The notes under the pieces: model-generated | Seen by the model: only the letters and a program-made list of their open reading frames with translations | What the model was told of the DNA's origin: nothing | Databases searched by the model: none | Shown: piece by piece, positions 7,403-14,856 of the stretch | Layout: the number at the start of each line of letters is the position of its first letter | Position numbering within the stretch: the first letter of the stretch is position 1 | Program-made: the position numbers and the translations under genes | NCBI GenBank assembly: GCA_002167365.1 | Contig: NHCU01000034.1 | Span: forward strand, 13,912-29,182 | Source: Betaproteobacteria bacterium TMED41 | Lineage (GTDB): Bacteria > Pseudomonadota > Gammaproteobacteria > Burkholderiales > Burkholderiaceae_A | Direction: 5' to 3' | Length of the DNA: 15,271 nucleotides

Positions 7403-7455
7403 CTAGTTTTTCCAATGTGTAAAAGGGCTTCTTCAACAAAAAGTACGGGTTTCAT
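7384..7455 (-). other. Short ORF overlapping the start of der
   Basis: ATG 7455-7453 opens a 23-codon frame ending at TAA 7386-7384, overlapping the first codons of der by 19 bases in a different frame. Its first four codons spell MKPV, the usual N-terminus of betaproteobacterial Der, but the rest does not match Der. No Shine-Dalgarno is visible. It may be a relic of the old der start or a coupling ORF, or a coincidence. Confidence 0.25.
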
Positions 7456-7464
7456 TTAATCAAG

Positions 7465-8676
7465 CTAAGTCTTTTTTAGCAACACGAGTTGACCACCAGC
7501 GGTTTGAATCAAAATACCATCTTGTACTATTTTAATCATTCCTGACAATAATCCATCTTTTAATTTATACCTTGATATAACCTTCCCATTAAACAATGAC
7601 AAGCCATGAAGATAGCCTTGGCCATCTACAAACCAGACCGCACTTTGCCAAATTACCGGTGCTGAAATTTTTCTCAAAAAAAACTTTTCAGATTTCCACA
7701 TAAGATTTTTCTCATTTCTTCTGAAAGCTGATAGCTTACTGTCAGAATCTATTGCGATCACAGAGGCATCCGAAAAAAAAGCAGGCTGAACCGAATTAAA
7801 GGCTTTTCTCCAGAGAACTTCACCGTTTAACAAAGACAAACAAACCAGAGAATTTTGATAAGCGGTTGTGCAAACGTCGTTGTCAACATGCGGATTACCT
7901 AAAAGATCAGAAATTCTTTCAACTTCGTTTGTTCCTCTCGAAAAAGCTATTCTTGATTCCCAATTTACAGTTCCTGTTGTTGCATTTAAAAAGACCATCC
8001 TTCCCCCAGCCATATTCACAATAAGTCCATTTTCAAAATCTGAACTTAGTTTTGTTGAATTTTTTGAACTCGAAATCAAGGTCATTCCAGACTGTCCATG
8101 CAAAATCAAAGGAGGCACCCTCCTTTTAACAGCCCAAATCCTTTTACCAGAAATCAAGTCGTAAGCTACGACTCTATTGTCTGCATAAAGTGTTACGACA
8201 ACAGAATTAGTAATTACAGGAGGGACTCTAACAATTCCATCTAGCTTTGACGCCCAATTAACTTTCCCGGTGGATTTAAGCAAAATTAATTCACCCATTT
8301 CACTGATTGCAGCTATCAATTCGTCATCATCCACCTTCCTGTAGCCGACAGAACATAAGACTTTTTGATCTAAACTAATCTTCCAAATTTGATTGCCGTT
8401 GGATAAATCATATGCTGATATGACCCCAGAGCCGGAAGTTGTAATCGCTCTATTTTTGGTAACTTGCGGGCCAAATGAACCAATTCCAGAATTTAAAACG
8501 TTATTGGGACCAACTTGAATTATCCACTTTTCAGATAGATTAATTTTGGGGTCGAATTTTTCTAATGGCGCAGGAGTTGGTTTTTTTGAAGAAAAAAAAT
8601 TAAAATTTAAAACTGAACAACTTGCCAAAAAACTGGAAAAAATAATTATTAAAATTAATTGCGCAGCAAATTTCAC
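7465..8676 (-). CDS. bamB: BamB, outer-membrane beta-barrel assembly lipoprotein
   Basis: 403 residues. BamB is a lipoprotein of the BAM complex that helps fold outer-membrane proteins. The signal peptide ends in the lipobox LASC with Cys at residue 20, so the mature protein is lipid-anchored, and Ser follows at +2 as expected for outer-membrane sorting. The rest is an eight-bladed PQQ-like propeller, seen as repeats of the type SGVISAYDLSNGNQIWKISL, SGKRIWAVKRR, TTGTVNWESR, LNGEVLWRKAF and LFNGKVISRYKL. The start is GTG 8676-8674, which shares its first base with the stop of yfgM (TAGTG), and GGAG lies 8 bases upstream inside yfgM. Size and neighbours (yfgM before, der after) are standard for the family. 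Confidence 0.95.
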   Translation of the reverse strand: MKFAAQLILIIIFSSFLASCSVLNFNFFSSKKPTPAPLEKFDPKINLSEKWIIQVGPNNVLNSGIGSFGPQVTKNRAITTSGSGVISAYDLSNGNQIWKISLDQKVLCSVGYRKVDDDELIAAISEMGELILLKSTGKVNWASKLDGIVRVPPVITNSVVVTLYADNRVVAYDLISGKRIWAVKRRVPPLILHGQSGMTLISSSKNSTKLSSDFENGLIVNMAGGRMVFLNATTGTVNWESRIAFSRGTNEVERISDLLGNPHVDNDVCTTAYQNSLVCLSLLNGEVLWRKAFNSVQPAFFSDASVIAIDSDSKLSAFRRNEKNLMWKSEKFFLRKISAPVIWQSAVWFVDGQGYLHGLSLFNGKVISRYKLKDGLLSGMIKIVQDGILIQTAGGQLVLLKKT

Positions 8677-9341
8677 TATTTAGCTCCGGTTTTTTTTTCA
8701 ACAGACTGTAATGCTTCGATAGTAGCTAGTTTCATTTTAACCATATTTCCGGCTATGCCTCCAGCTCCATCCTTCCCGTAACCATCAAGTGCTTTCAACC
8801 ATGCCCTTTTAGCCTCATTTTTTTTTCCTAAAGCCAGCAATACATCACCTCTTCTATCGCTTACGATACCAGTCCAGATAGCAGGGATTTCTTCAGGCAA
8901 AATTTCTAAAGCTTCTGCTGGCTTGTTCATATCCAGTAGTAAACCTGCTAACCTCACTCTGGCAATCCAAGAAACCTCCGAATTAAAGTTTAAAAGTTTT
9001 CTGAGTTGAAACTCTGCCTCTTCTACTCTATCGTCAAACACTAAAGCCTTGGAGAGTATCAAACCTGCCAAACCTGCTTGAAGGTAGCTTGCGTAATTTT
9101 TTGATAATTCATTTGTAATTAAAATAGCATCATCAATTTTTTGTTCTTCCACTGACTGTTCGACTGAGGACAGCAATTTAGAGGCTTTTAATAGTCTATT
9201 TTCTTTATAGTATCTCCATCCTGTAGTGGAAAAAGAAAGTAAAACTAAAATTGCCAAAATGGTGGTAATCCATTTGCGATTCGTTGCCCAAAAGGCTTTT
9301 AAAGCAGCCAATTGTTCTTCTTGTTCTAAATCTTCTCGCAT
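8676..9341 (-). CDS. yfgM: YfgM, inner-membrane-anchored TPR-like protein
   Basis: 221 residues from ATG 9341. The short cytoplasmic N-terminus REDLEQEEQLAALKAFWATN matches the family. One membrane segment at about 24-41 follows, then a periplasmic helical-repeat domain with TPR-like pairs such as RGDVLLALGKKNEAKRAWLKAL near the C-terminus. In E. coli YfgM associates with SecYEG and PpiD and helps pass proteins to periplasmic chaperones. It overlaps hisS by 16 bases and bamB by one base, so it is translationally embedded between them. The Shine-Dalgarno is weak (AGAGAGA). Function is from the family, not from motifs seen here. Confidence 0.9.
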   Translation of the reverse strand: MREDLEQEEQLAALKAFWATNRKWITTILAILVLLSFSTTGWRYYKENRLLKASKLLSSVEQSVEEQKIDDAILITNELSKNYASYLQAGLAGLILSKALVFDDRVEEAEFQLRKLLNFNSEVSWIARVRLAGLLLDMNKPAEALEILPEEIPAIWTGIVSDRRGDVLLALGKKNEAKRAWLKALDGYGKDGAGGIAGNMVKMKLATIEALQSVEKKTGAK

Positions 9342-10648
9342 TTGTTTCTCTCTATATTCTTGACCGAATCTAACAAAAATTCCGCAACTGTCTCCAGAGG
9401 AACAGATTTTTGTAATAGTTTATTGTCATTTAAATCTAAACTCAGAGGTCTGACAGTTACGCACCCTAATTCAAGCTCTGAATCACCAAAAATTGCTACA
9501 AAAGCTGCTCCACTTGCTCCTGCTCTTTTCATTTGTGTTTTAATATTTGAATTAGAAACATCAACTTTTACCTGTAAACCACTGTTTCTAATTTCCTCCG
9601 CAAAAACAATGGATTTCTTTTTGCTCTTCTCCCCCAAATGAACAACATATAAGTCCAGAACGCTGGAGGTCTCTAGGTTGTCTTGCTGTTTTATAATATC
9701 AATTAAACGCTCCATCCCAATTGCAAACCCAAAAGCTGGGGTGGGTTTTCCTCCGATCATTTCAACAAGACCGTCGTATCGCCCACCTCCACAAATAGTA
9801 CTTTGAGACCCAAGTGAATCATGTTTCCATTCAAAAACTGTAAGATTATAGTAATCTAGACCTCTAACCATATTAAGGTTTATTTTATAACTTAATCCAA
9901 AATCATCAAGTAATTCGCACAACCCATCCATGTGCAATTTTGAGTTAGCTCCAAGAAAACTGGACATCTTCGGAGACTCCATAATCATATCCCCAAGATT
10001 TGGATTCTTAGAATCTAAAATCCTCAGCGGATTGCTTTTAAGCCTTCTTTTCGAATCTGAGTCCAAATCGTTAAAATATCCTGAGAAATAGTCAACTAAA
10101 TTAGATTTGTATGATTCCCTCTCCTGTCGAGAACCCAGACAGTTTATTTCCAATCGGGGCATTGAAAGTAGATCAAACCCCAAAACTTTCCATATACGAC
10201 TAATTAAAAAAAGTTGCTCCGCCTCTATCTCAGGTCCATCAAAACCAAAGGCCTCGATGCCGAACTGATTAAACTGCCTGTATCTACCTCTTTGTGGACG
10301 CTCATGTCGAAACATTGGACCGTAGTACCAAAGTTTTTTGGGGCCACTGTAGATTAAATTATGTTCAACAACAGCTCTAGCAATTGCTGCTGTATTTTCG
10401 GGCCGCAATGTTAACGAATCTCCATTTAAATGGTCCACAAAAGAATACATTTCTTTTTCAACAATGTCAGTGACTTGTCCGATTCCCCGAGCAAACAAAT
10501 CAGTATGTTCTACAATAGGAGTTCTTATCTCATCATAGCCATAGCCTTCAAAGACGGCTTTTACTCTCTTTTCAGTTTCAGACCACAACTTTGAAGATGA
10601 TGGCAGAAGGTCATTCATCCCCTTTATTCCACAAAGAATTTTGTTCAC
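9326..10648 (-). CDS. hisS: Histidyl-tRNA synthetase
   Basis: 440 residues. It charges tRNA-His with histidine. The class II catalytic core shows motif 2 as FRHERPQRGRYRQFNQFGIE (113-132), the histidine-specific blocks RGLDYY (262-267) and GGGRYDGL (287-294), and motif 3 as AFGFAIGMERL (305-315). The anticodon-binding domain is present in the last ~100 residues (DLYVVHLGEKSKKKS onward), which separates it from its paralogue HisZ in the same cluster. The start is GTG 10648-10646, giving MNKILCGIKGMNDLLP; an internal ATG at codon 11 would cut into the conserved GxxDxLP region. AAGG lies about 12 bases upstream. It begins six bases after ispG ends and overlaps yfgM. Confidence 0.96.
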   Translation of the reverse strand: MNKILCGIKGMNDLLPSSSKLWSETEKRVKAVFEGYGYDEIRTPIVEHTDLFARGIGQVTDIVEKEMYSFVDHLNGDSLTLRPENTAAIARAVVEHNLIYSGPKKLWYYGPMFRHERPQRGRYRQFNQFGIEAFGFDGPEIEAEQLFLISRIWKVLGFDLLSMPRLEINCLGSRQERESYKSNLVDYFSGYFNDLDSDSKRRLKSNPLRILDSKNPNLGDMIMESPKMSSFLGANSKLHMDGLCELLDDFGLSYKINLNMVRGLDYYNLTVFEWKHDSLGSQSTICGGGRYDGLVEMIGGKPTPAFGFAIGMERLIDIIKQQDNLETSSVLDLYVVHLGEKSKKKSIVFAEEIRNSGLQVKVDVSNSNIKTQMKRAGASGAAFVAIFGDSELELGCVTVRPLSLDLNDNKLLQKSVPLETVAEFLLDSVKNIERNKCEKI

Positions 10649-10654
10649 AATTTT

Positions 10655-11893
10655 TTAAACCTTACTATTGATGCTATATTTTGTGACTACATAATCAGAG
10701 ACTATTTTCAAAAACTCTTCAGCAATTTTGTCACCCTTTAGAGTGGGTCCTCTTTTACCATCAATAAAAACCGGAGCTACAGGCTGTTCCCAATTACCCG
10801 GTAGACTGATACCAATATCTGCATGTTGACTTTCTCCTGGACCGTTAACCACACAACCCATCACTGCTACGTTCATTGTTTCAACTCCAGGGTATTTTTC
10901 TCGCCAGAGCGGCATTTGTTTTCTCAAAAAAACCTGAACTTTTTCAGCTAGTTCTTGAAAAAAAGTTGAAGTGGTTCTTCCGCAACCAGGACATGCGATA
11001 ACCAGCGGGGCAAAAGCTCGCAGACCAAGAACCTGCAACATTTCTTGAGCAACGACTACCTCTGTCGATCTATTACCATTCGGCTCGGGCGTTAGTGATA
11101 CTCGAATTGTATCTCCAATCCCTTCTTGAAGAAGAATCGCCATACCTGCGGTAGAAGCGATTATTCCTTTTGTTCCCATTCCAGCCTCAGTAAGTCCAAG
11201 GTGAAGGGGGAATGGAGATCGATCAGACAATTCCTTGTAAACTGCTATTAAATCCTGGACATGAGACACTTTTGCTGAAATAACGATCTTATTGGTATCC
11301 ATTCCCCAACTGATTGCTTTTTTTGCGCTGTTAATTGCAGATTGAATCAGTGCTTCTCTCATCACCAAATTCGCAGATAGCGGATTTTTTTTTGTAGCAT
11401 TCTTATCCATTAACTTGGCAAGTAATTCAGTATCCATACTTCCCCAGTTGACTCCGATGCGCACAGGTTTGTCATTTTTAATAGCAATGTCAATCATTTG
11501 GCCAAATTGAACATCCTTTTTCAAACCCCTGCCAACATTGCCAGGATTGATACGGTACTTTGATAAAGCTACCGCACAGTCAGGTACTTCCGAAAGAATC
11601 TTGTGCCCATTGAAATGGAAGTCTCCAACAATTGGAACTTTACAATTCATCAAATCAAGTTGATTTCTAATTTTAGGCACTGCCTCTGCAGCTTCCTTGT
11701 TGTTGACTGTTATTCTCACTAATTCAGATCCGGCATCAAACAAGTCCTTTATCTGAACAGCAGTTTTTATTACATCAACAGTGTCCGTATTTGTCATTGA
11801 CTGGACTACTACGGGAGCATCGCCTCCAATCACAACGGCATTATCTTCCCAAACGACCTTTACTGAATTAGTTTTTTTTCTGGAAGTTGGCAT
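10655..11893 (-). CDS. ispG: IspG, 4-hydroxy-3-methylbut-2-enyl diphosphate synthase
   Basis: 412 residues. IspG is the [4Fe-4S] enzyme of the penultimate step of the non-mevalonate (MEP) isoprenoid pathway, converting MEcPP to HMBPP. The TIM-barrel part begins with VVVQSMTNTDTVD (about 28-40). The cluster ligands are C301 and C304 (CPGCGRTT) and C347 (MGCVVNGPGE), and the conserved Glu354 ends GPGE. Its length is typical of the betaproteobacterial form and longer than the 372 residues of E. coli. The start ATG overlaps the rlmN stop by one base (TAATG), and an AAAGG lies in the rlmN end. In many relatives a pilW- or rodZ-like gene stands between rlmN and ispG; here there is none. Confidence 0.96.
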   Translation of the reverse strand: MPTSRKKTNSVKVVWEDNAVVIGGDAPVVVQSMTNTDTVDVIKTAVQIKDLFDAGSELVRITVNNKEAAEAVPKIRNQLDLMNCKVPIVGDFHFNGHKILSEVPDCAVALSKYRINPGNVGRGLKKDVQFGQMIDIAIKNDKPVRIGVNWGSMDTELLAKLMDKNATKKNPLSANLVMREALIQSAINSAKKAISWGMDTNKIVISAKVSHVQDLIAVYKELSDRSPFPLHLGLTEAGMGTKGIIASTAGMAILLQEGIGDTIRVSLTPEPNGNRSTEVVVAQEMLQVLGLRAFAPLVIACPGCGRTTSTFFQELAEKVQVFLRKQMPLWREKYPGVETMNVAVMGCVVNGPGESQHADIGISLPGNWEQPVAPVFIDGKRGPTLKGDKIAEEFLKIVSDYVVTKYSINSKV

Positions 11894-12984
11894 TAAGAAA
11901 AACCTTTTATGGAAACATCTTTAAAAAAATAATTTTTACGTTTCGAAATATTTGTTCTGTCTACAACCTGTCCAGCTAATTGGCCACAAGCAGCAGAAAT
12001 ATCATCTCCTCTGGTTTTTCTAGAAGTAACAACATACCCTGCATCCTGAAGAAAAGCAGAATAATCCAAAATAGAAGAATAACAAGAGGAGGTAAATTTA
12101 CTGCTTTCAAAAGAATTAAAGGGTATTAGGTTGAATTTACAATTAATTTTTTTTTCAACAACTTTTCTTAGAATTTCCTTAGCATTTTGAATGCTATCGT
12201 TAACACCTTTTAACATTACAATCTCAAAAGTTATAAAATCTCTAGGAGATTTTTCTAAATATCTTACGCAAGAATTTAACAGATCATTTATGGGATATTT
12301 TTTATTGATTGGAACTAGCTGATCACGAAGCGCATCATTACCAGCATGCAAAGAAACCGCTAAGGATACCGGACATTGTTCTGACAGCCTATCGATCATT
12401 GGTACAATGCCTGACGTTGAAACAGTAACTTTCCTTTTAGACAAACCATAAGCATTGTCGTCAAGCATTAAATTTAATGCTTTAATTAAATTGTCAAAAT
12501 TAAGTAAAGGTTCGCCCATACCCATCATTACAACGTTTGAAATTCTTGCAGAAGTTTCCTTTCTCACTCTCCATAACTGTCCCACAATTTCATCAGAGGT
12601 TAAATTTCTTGAGAATCCTTGATGCCCGGTCGAACAAAAAGCACAATCAATAATGCAACCTGCTTGGGATGAAATACAAATTGTATTTCTGTCCTTTTCA
12701 GGAATCAAAACCGTCTCAACAATATTTCCAGAGCCAAGATTTAAAAGCCATTTTTTTGATCCATCGTTGGATTTAAAGGTGTTTTCAATATCTGGAGCAA
12801 AGATTTTTGCATTTTTTTTTAAAAAATTTATAAAATTCTTAGATAAGTTAGTCATGGAATGAAAGTCTGAGGTTTGTTTCTTATGAATCCAGCTCAAGAG
12901 TTGTTTGGCCCTGTAACTTTTTTGTCCATTTTTAATACACCAGAGCTCTAGCTCATTTAATGGCATTCCAAGGAGATTTTTCAA
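11893..12984 (-). CDS. rlmN: RlmN, dual-specificity rRNA/tRNA adenine-C2 methyltransferase
   Basis: 363 residues. A radical-SAM enzyme that methylates C2 of A2503 in 23S rRNA and A37 in certain tRNAs. The cluster-binding CX3CX2C motif is at C110, C114 and C117 (GCIIDCAFCSTG). The resolving Cys is C103 (ICISSQAGC) and the methyl-carrying Cys is C333 in AACGQLAGQ. MMGMGEPLLN and AVSLHAGND are further family motifs. The start is TTG 12984-12982 (MKNLLGMPLNEL), since ATG at codon 7 would lose the conserved NLL. There is no ATG or GTG in frame upstream. The ribosome binding site is poor and lies inside an inverted repeat (12992-13069). It follows ndk after a 31-base gap. Confidence 0.95.
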   Translation of the reverse strand: MKNLLGMPLNELELWCIKNGQKSYRAKQLLSWIHKKQTSDFHSMTNLSKNFINFLKKNAKIFAPDIENTFKSNDGSKKWLLNLGSGNIVETVLIPEKDRNTICISSQAGCIIDCAFCSTGHQGFSRNLTSDEIVGQLWRVRKETSARISNVVMMGMGEPLLNFDNLIKALNLMLDDNAYGLSKRKVTVSTSGIVPMIDRLSEQCPVSLAVSLHAGNDALRDQLVPINKKYPINDLLNSCVRYLEKSPRDFITFEIVMLKGVNDSIQNAKEILRKVVEKKINCKFNLIPFNSFESSKFTSSCYSSILDYSAFLQDAGYVVTSRKTRGDDISAACGQLAGQVVDRTNISKRKNYFFKDVSIKGFS

Positions 12985-12991
12985 AACAAAA

Positions 12992-13069
12992 GCTACACTT
13001 GAAAAAAAATTATGTTTATGAGGGACATATTTCCATTTCCGAAAAAAAATAACTTATTTCAAGTGTAGC
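12992..13069. repeat. 13-base perfect inverted repeat spanning the ndk end and the rlmN leader
   Basis: Arms GCTACACTTGAAA (12992-13004) and TTTCAAGTGTAGC (13057-13069) are perfect reverse complements separated by 52 bases that contain the ndk stop codon. In the minus-strand mRNA the first arm lies in the last ndk codons and the second ends 7 bases before the TTG of rlmN. A stem would occlude the rlmN ribosome binding region, which could lower or couple its translation. Confidence 0.6.
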
Positions 13070-13441
13070 GTTTTCTTTACTATCGGAGCCATGTACCGCG
13101 TTAGCCTCTATGCTATCAGCAAAATCCGCACGTATAGTGCCTAAGTCAGCATCTTTTGGGTTAGTCGAACCCATGAGTTCTCTATTTTTTAAAACCGCAT
13201 TCTCTCCCTCAAGCACTTGGATCAAAACAGGGCCTGAAATCATAAATTTAACCAAATCCCTAAAAAAGGGTTTTTCTTTGTGAACATCATAAAATCTCTC
13301 AGCCTGCGGCATGGATAGATGGACCATCTTTGCAGAAACTACCTTCAATCCCGCATTCTCAAACCGAGTGATAATTTTTCCTATGACATTTTTTCTTACC
13401 GCATCAGGCTTGATAATAGATAAGGTTTGTTCTAATTCCAT
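13016..13441 (-). CDS. ndk: Nucleoside diphosphate kinase
   Basis: 141 residues, normal length. It balances nucleoside triphosphates by transferring a phosphate from ATP through a phospho-histidine. The catalytic His is H117 in NAVHGSDS. Other motifs are TLSIIKPDAV at the start, RFENAGLKVVSAKM and GTIRADFADSIEANAVHGSD. Start ATG 13441-13439 with AAAGGAAA as ribosome binding site. It is the first gene of the minus-strand cluster, so the promoter of the cluster should lie in 13442-13599. The start of the PurA/HisZ and Ndk cluster with nucleotide enzymes at both ends is the usual betaproteobacterial arrangement. Confidence 0.97.
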   Translation of the reverse strand: MELEQTLSIIKPDAVRKNVIGKIITRFENAGLKVVSAKMVHLSMPQAERFYDVHKEKPFFRDLVKFMISGPVLIQVLEGENAVLKNRELMGSTNPKDADLGTIRADFADSIEANAVHGSDSKENATLEISYFFSEMEICPS

Positions 13442-13483
13442 TAAATTTCCTTTAATTTTGTACCTATTTTAAATTTTTTTTCA

Positions 13484-13561
13484 TGTTATCTTAGACTTTT
13501 GTAGATAGACAAAACCTAAATTATAATGTATTGATACAATATTATTAGTTTGTTATCTAAG
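13484..13561 (+). repeat. Direct repeat pair TGTTATCTWAG flanking the divergent promoter core
   Basis: TGTTATCTTAG (13484-13494) and TGTTATCTAAG (13551-13561) are identical at 10 of 11 positions and in the same orientation, 67 bases apart (start to start). One lies upstream and one downstream of the forward promoter. They could be operator half-sites. Confidence 0.4.
13499..13527 (+). promoter_or_regulatory. Probable sigma-70 promoter of the BI-1 gene
   Basis: -35 TTGTAG (13499-13504), 17-base spacer, -10 TATAAT (13522-13527). Predicted start near 13534, giving a leader of about 66 bases before ATG 13600. The -10 is perfect and the -35 is weak. Confidence 0.45.
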
Positions 13562-13586
13562 TTAATTTTCATTTTAAGTCTTTTTT

Positions 13587-13592
13587 AAGGAG
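13587..13592 (+). promoter_or_regulatory. Strong Shine-Dalgarno of the BI-1 gene
   Basis: AAGGAG, 7 bases before ATG 13600-13602. It is the best ribosome binding site in the window. Confidence 0.8.
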
Positions 13593-13599
13593 ATAGTTA

Positions 13600-14298
13600 A
13601 TGATTCCTGATATGAGTCGTTTTCAATCAACAGGTAGTCCACAGGCTGTAGCAGTTAAAAATAAAGTTCTCAAAAACACCTATATGCTTTTATCCGCCTC
13701 TATGATTCCAACTGTATTAGGTGCGTGGGTGGGAATAAATACTGGCTTTTCACTTTTCGCGGGAAGTCCTCTCATTAGCATGTTAATATTTTTGGGCGTG
13801 GCTTTCGGATTCTTTTATGCCATTGAAAAAACTAAAAATAGTCCTGTTGGAGTCTACCTCCTGCTGGGTTTCACTTTTTTCATGGGCTTGATGCTCTCAA
13901 GATTGTTGGGATTTGCTCTCGGTATGCAGAATGGAGCTCAACTTATTGGGTTAGCAGCAGCAGGGACAGGAGGAATATTTTTCGGAATGTCGGTGTTATC
14001 AACCACTATAAAAAAAGATCTGGCCCCAATGGGCAAGTTCTTATTTATAGGAATGATTCTTTTAATTGTGGCATCCATAGCAAATATTTTTCTACAAATG
14101 CCCGCTTTGATGTTAACCATATCTCTGCTGGCAGTAGCTATATTTTCTGCATTTCTACTATATGATTTGCAAAGGATTGTTAACGGTGGTGAGACTAATT
14201 ACGTGACTGCAACTCTAGCTGTTTATTTGAGTATTTATAATATATTCAGTAATTTGCTTTTCCTGCTCATGGCCTTTTTTGGTGGTGATAGAGAGTAA
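13600..14298 (+). CDS. Bax inhibitor-1/YccA family inner-membrane protein
   Basis: 232 residues, very hydrophobic, with about seven membrane segments, the BI-1 family topology. Family-like stretches are NKVLKNTYMLLSASMIPTVL (about 22-41), FFMGLMLSRLLGFALG in the middle, and the C-terminal AIFSAFLLYDLQRIVNGGET followed by NYVTATLAVYLSIYNIFSNL. The conserved Asp-containing LLYD segment of the family, linked to ion/pH sensing in studied members, is present. In E. coli the relative YccA is a substrate of FtsH and interacts with HflKC, whose genes lie about 9 kb away in this window on the other strand. It has its own promoter-like site and a strong ribosome binding site and is a single-gene unit closed by a hairpin. 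The exact physiological role is unknown. Confidence 0.92.
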   Translation: MIPDMSRFQSTGSPQAVAVKNKVLKNTYMLLSASMIPTVLGAWVGINTGFSLFAGSPLISMLIFLGVAFGFFYAIEKTKNSPVGVYLLLGFTFFMGLMLSRLLGFALGMQNGAQLIGLAAAGTGGIFFGMSVLSTTIKKDLAPMGKFLFIGMILLIVASIANIFLQMPALMLTISLLAVAIFSAFLLYDLQRIVNGGETNYVTATLAVYLSIYNIFSNLLFLLMAFFGGDRE

Positions 14299-14307
14299 TT
14301 AATTAAA

Positions 14308-14353
14308 TAACTACATAAAAAAACCGTAGTAATCAGGTTTTTTTATGTAGTTA
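14308..14353 (+). terminator. Long perfect hairpin after the BI-1 gene, probable terminator
   Basis: Left arm AACTACATAAAAAAACC (14309-14325) and right arm GGTTTTTTTATGTAGTT (14336-14352) are perfectly complementary over 17 bases, or 18 with the outer T-A pair, around a 10-base loop. It starts ten bases after the stop codon. Only a few G/C pairs are present and the T7 tract is inside the stem, so it is not a textbook intrinsic terminator, but position and symmetry fit a (possibly two-way) terminator or mRNA 3'-end protection. Confidence 0.6.
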
Positions 14354-14656
14354 CAGTTAGCCGTAACATAAAATATGCTTTTACAGTTATCCATTTTTAA
14401 ATATTTAAATTCTCACTAATTACATTTCTCAAAAAACCTTCTTCAATGGTGTGTAGCTAGGTCCTATTTTAGCCGTCCAATAATATAGTTATGCAACTTC
14501 AGGCCTGCGAAACAAAAGATTCATATTTTATTTTAGAAACTGATCCTGTGAGTTCTTTGTACCTCAGGCTCATCAAATATGTATTGACTAAATTAGTTTT
14601 ACAATAAGCTTTATCTTCTCTTTCCTTTCACTCTAGAAATTGACTCCATACTTTGC

Positions 14657-14785
14657 TTACTTCTTCTCCAAGCTTTCCCGGAAAACCTGCAAACCAAGCC
14701 AAGTGATCCAGTGATGGAAATTAACAGCTAAAGAAATTAGATAAAACATCCGCCCGATCAATATGTTTTCTGTGATGCCAAGCAA
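14657..14785 (-). pseudogene. Short open frame, possible gene remnant
   Basis: 42 residues from TTG 14785 or 30 from ATG 14749, stop TAA 14659-14657. The sequence reads smoothly as protein, with a hydrophobic-aromatic stretch FYLISLAVNFHHWITWLGLQ and a charged end RESLEKK. Upstream in frame there is a TAG within about 12 codons of the TTG, and no Shine-Dalgarno is seen. I do not recognise a family. It could be the C-terminal remnant of a lost gene, or chance. Confidence 0.2.
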
Positions 14786-14856
14786 ATTAATTTTTGAATT
14801 TTTTTTCCTATTTTCCGCTACCTACTCCCAAAAAGTTTGGGCACCTAACCCATGAA

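Larger units (their letters stand above)
13442..13599. promoter_or_regulatory. Divergent intergenic control region (ndk / BI-1 gene)
   Basis: 158 A/T-rich bases between the two divergent genes. ATTATAAT at 13520-13527 gives a perfect TATAAT on both strands (forward 13522-13527, reverse 13525-13520). The forward one has TTGTAG at 13499-13504 as a 3-of-6 -35 match at 17 bases. The reverse one lacks a good -35. A short palindrome TATTG-ATA-CAATA follows at about 13529-13541. Two near-identical direct repeats flank this core (13484 and 13551). Confidence 0.5.

Noticed and set aside
9342..9641. 99-codon plus-strand frame opposite the hisS 3' end
   Set aside because: Antisense of a well-conserved HisS anticodon-binding domain; no start signal or similarity.
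13506..13540. TAGACA and TACAAT as an alternative forward promoter for the BI-1 gene
   Set aside because: The spacer would be 23 bases, too long for sigma-70; TTGTAG with TATAAT at 17 bases fits better.
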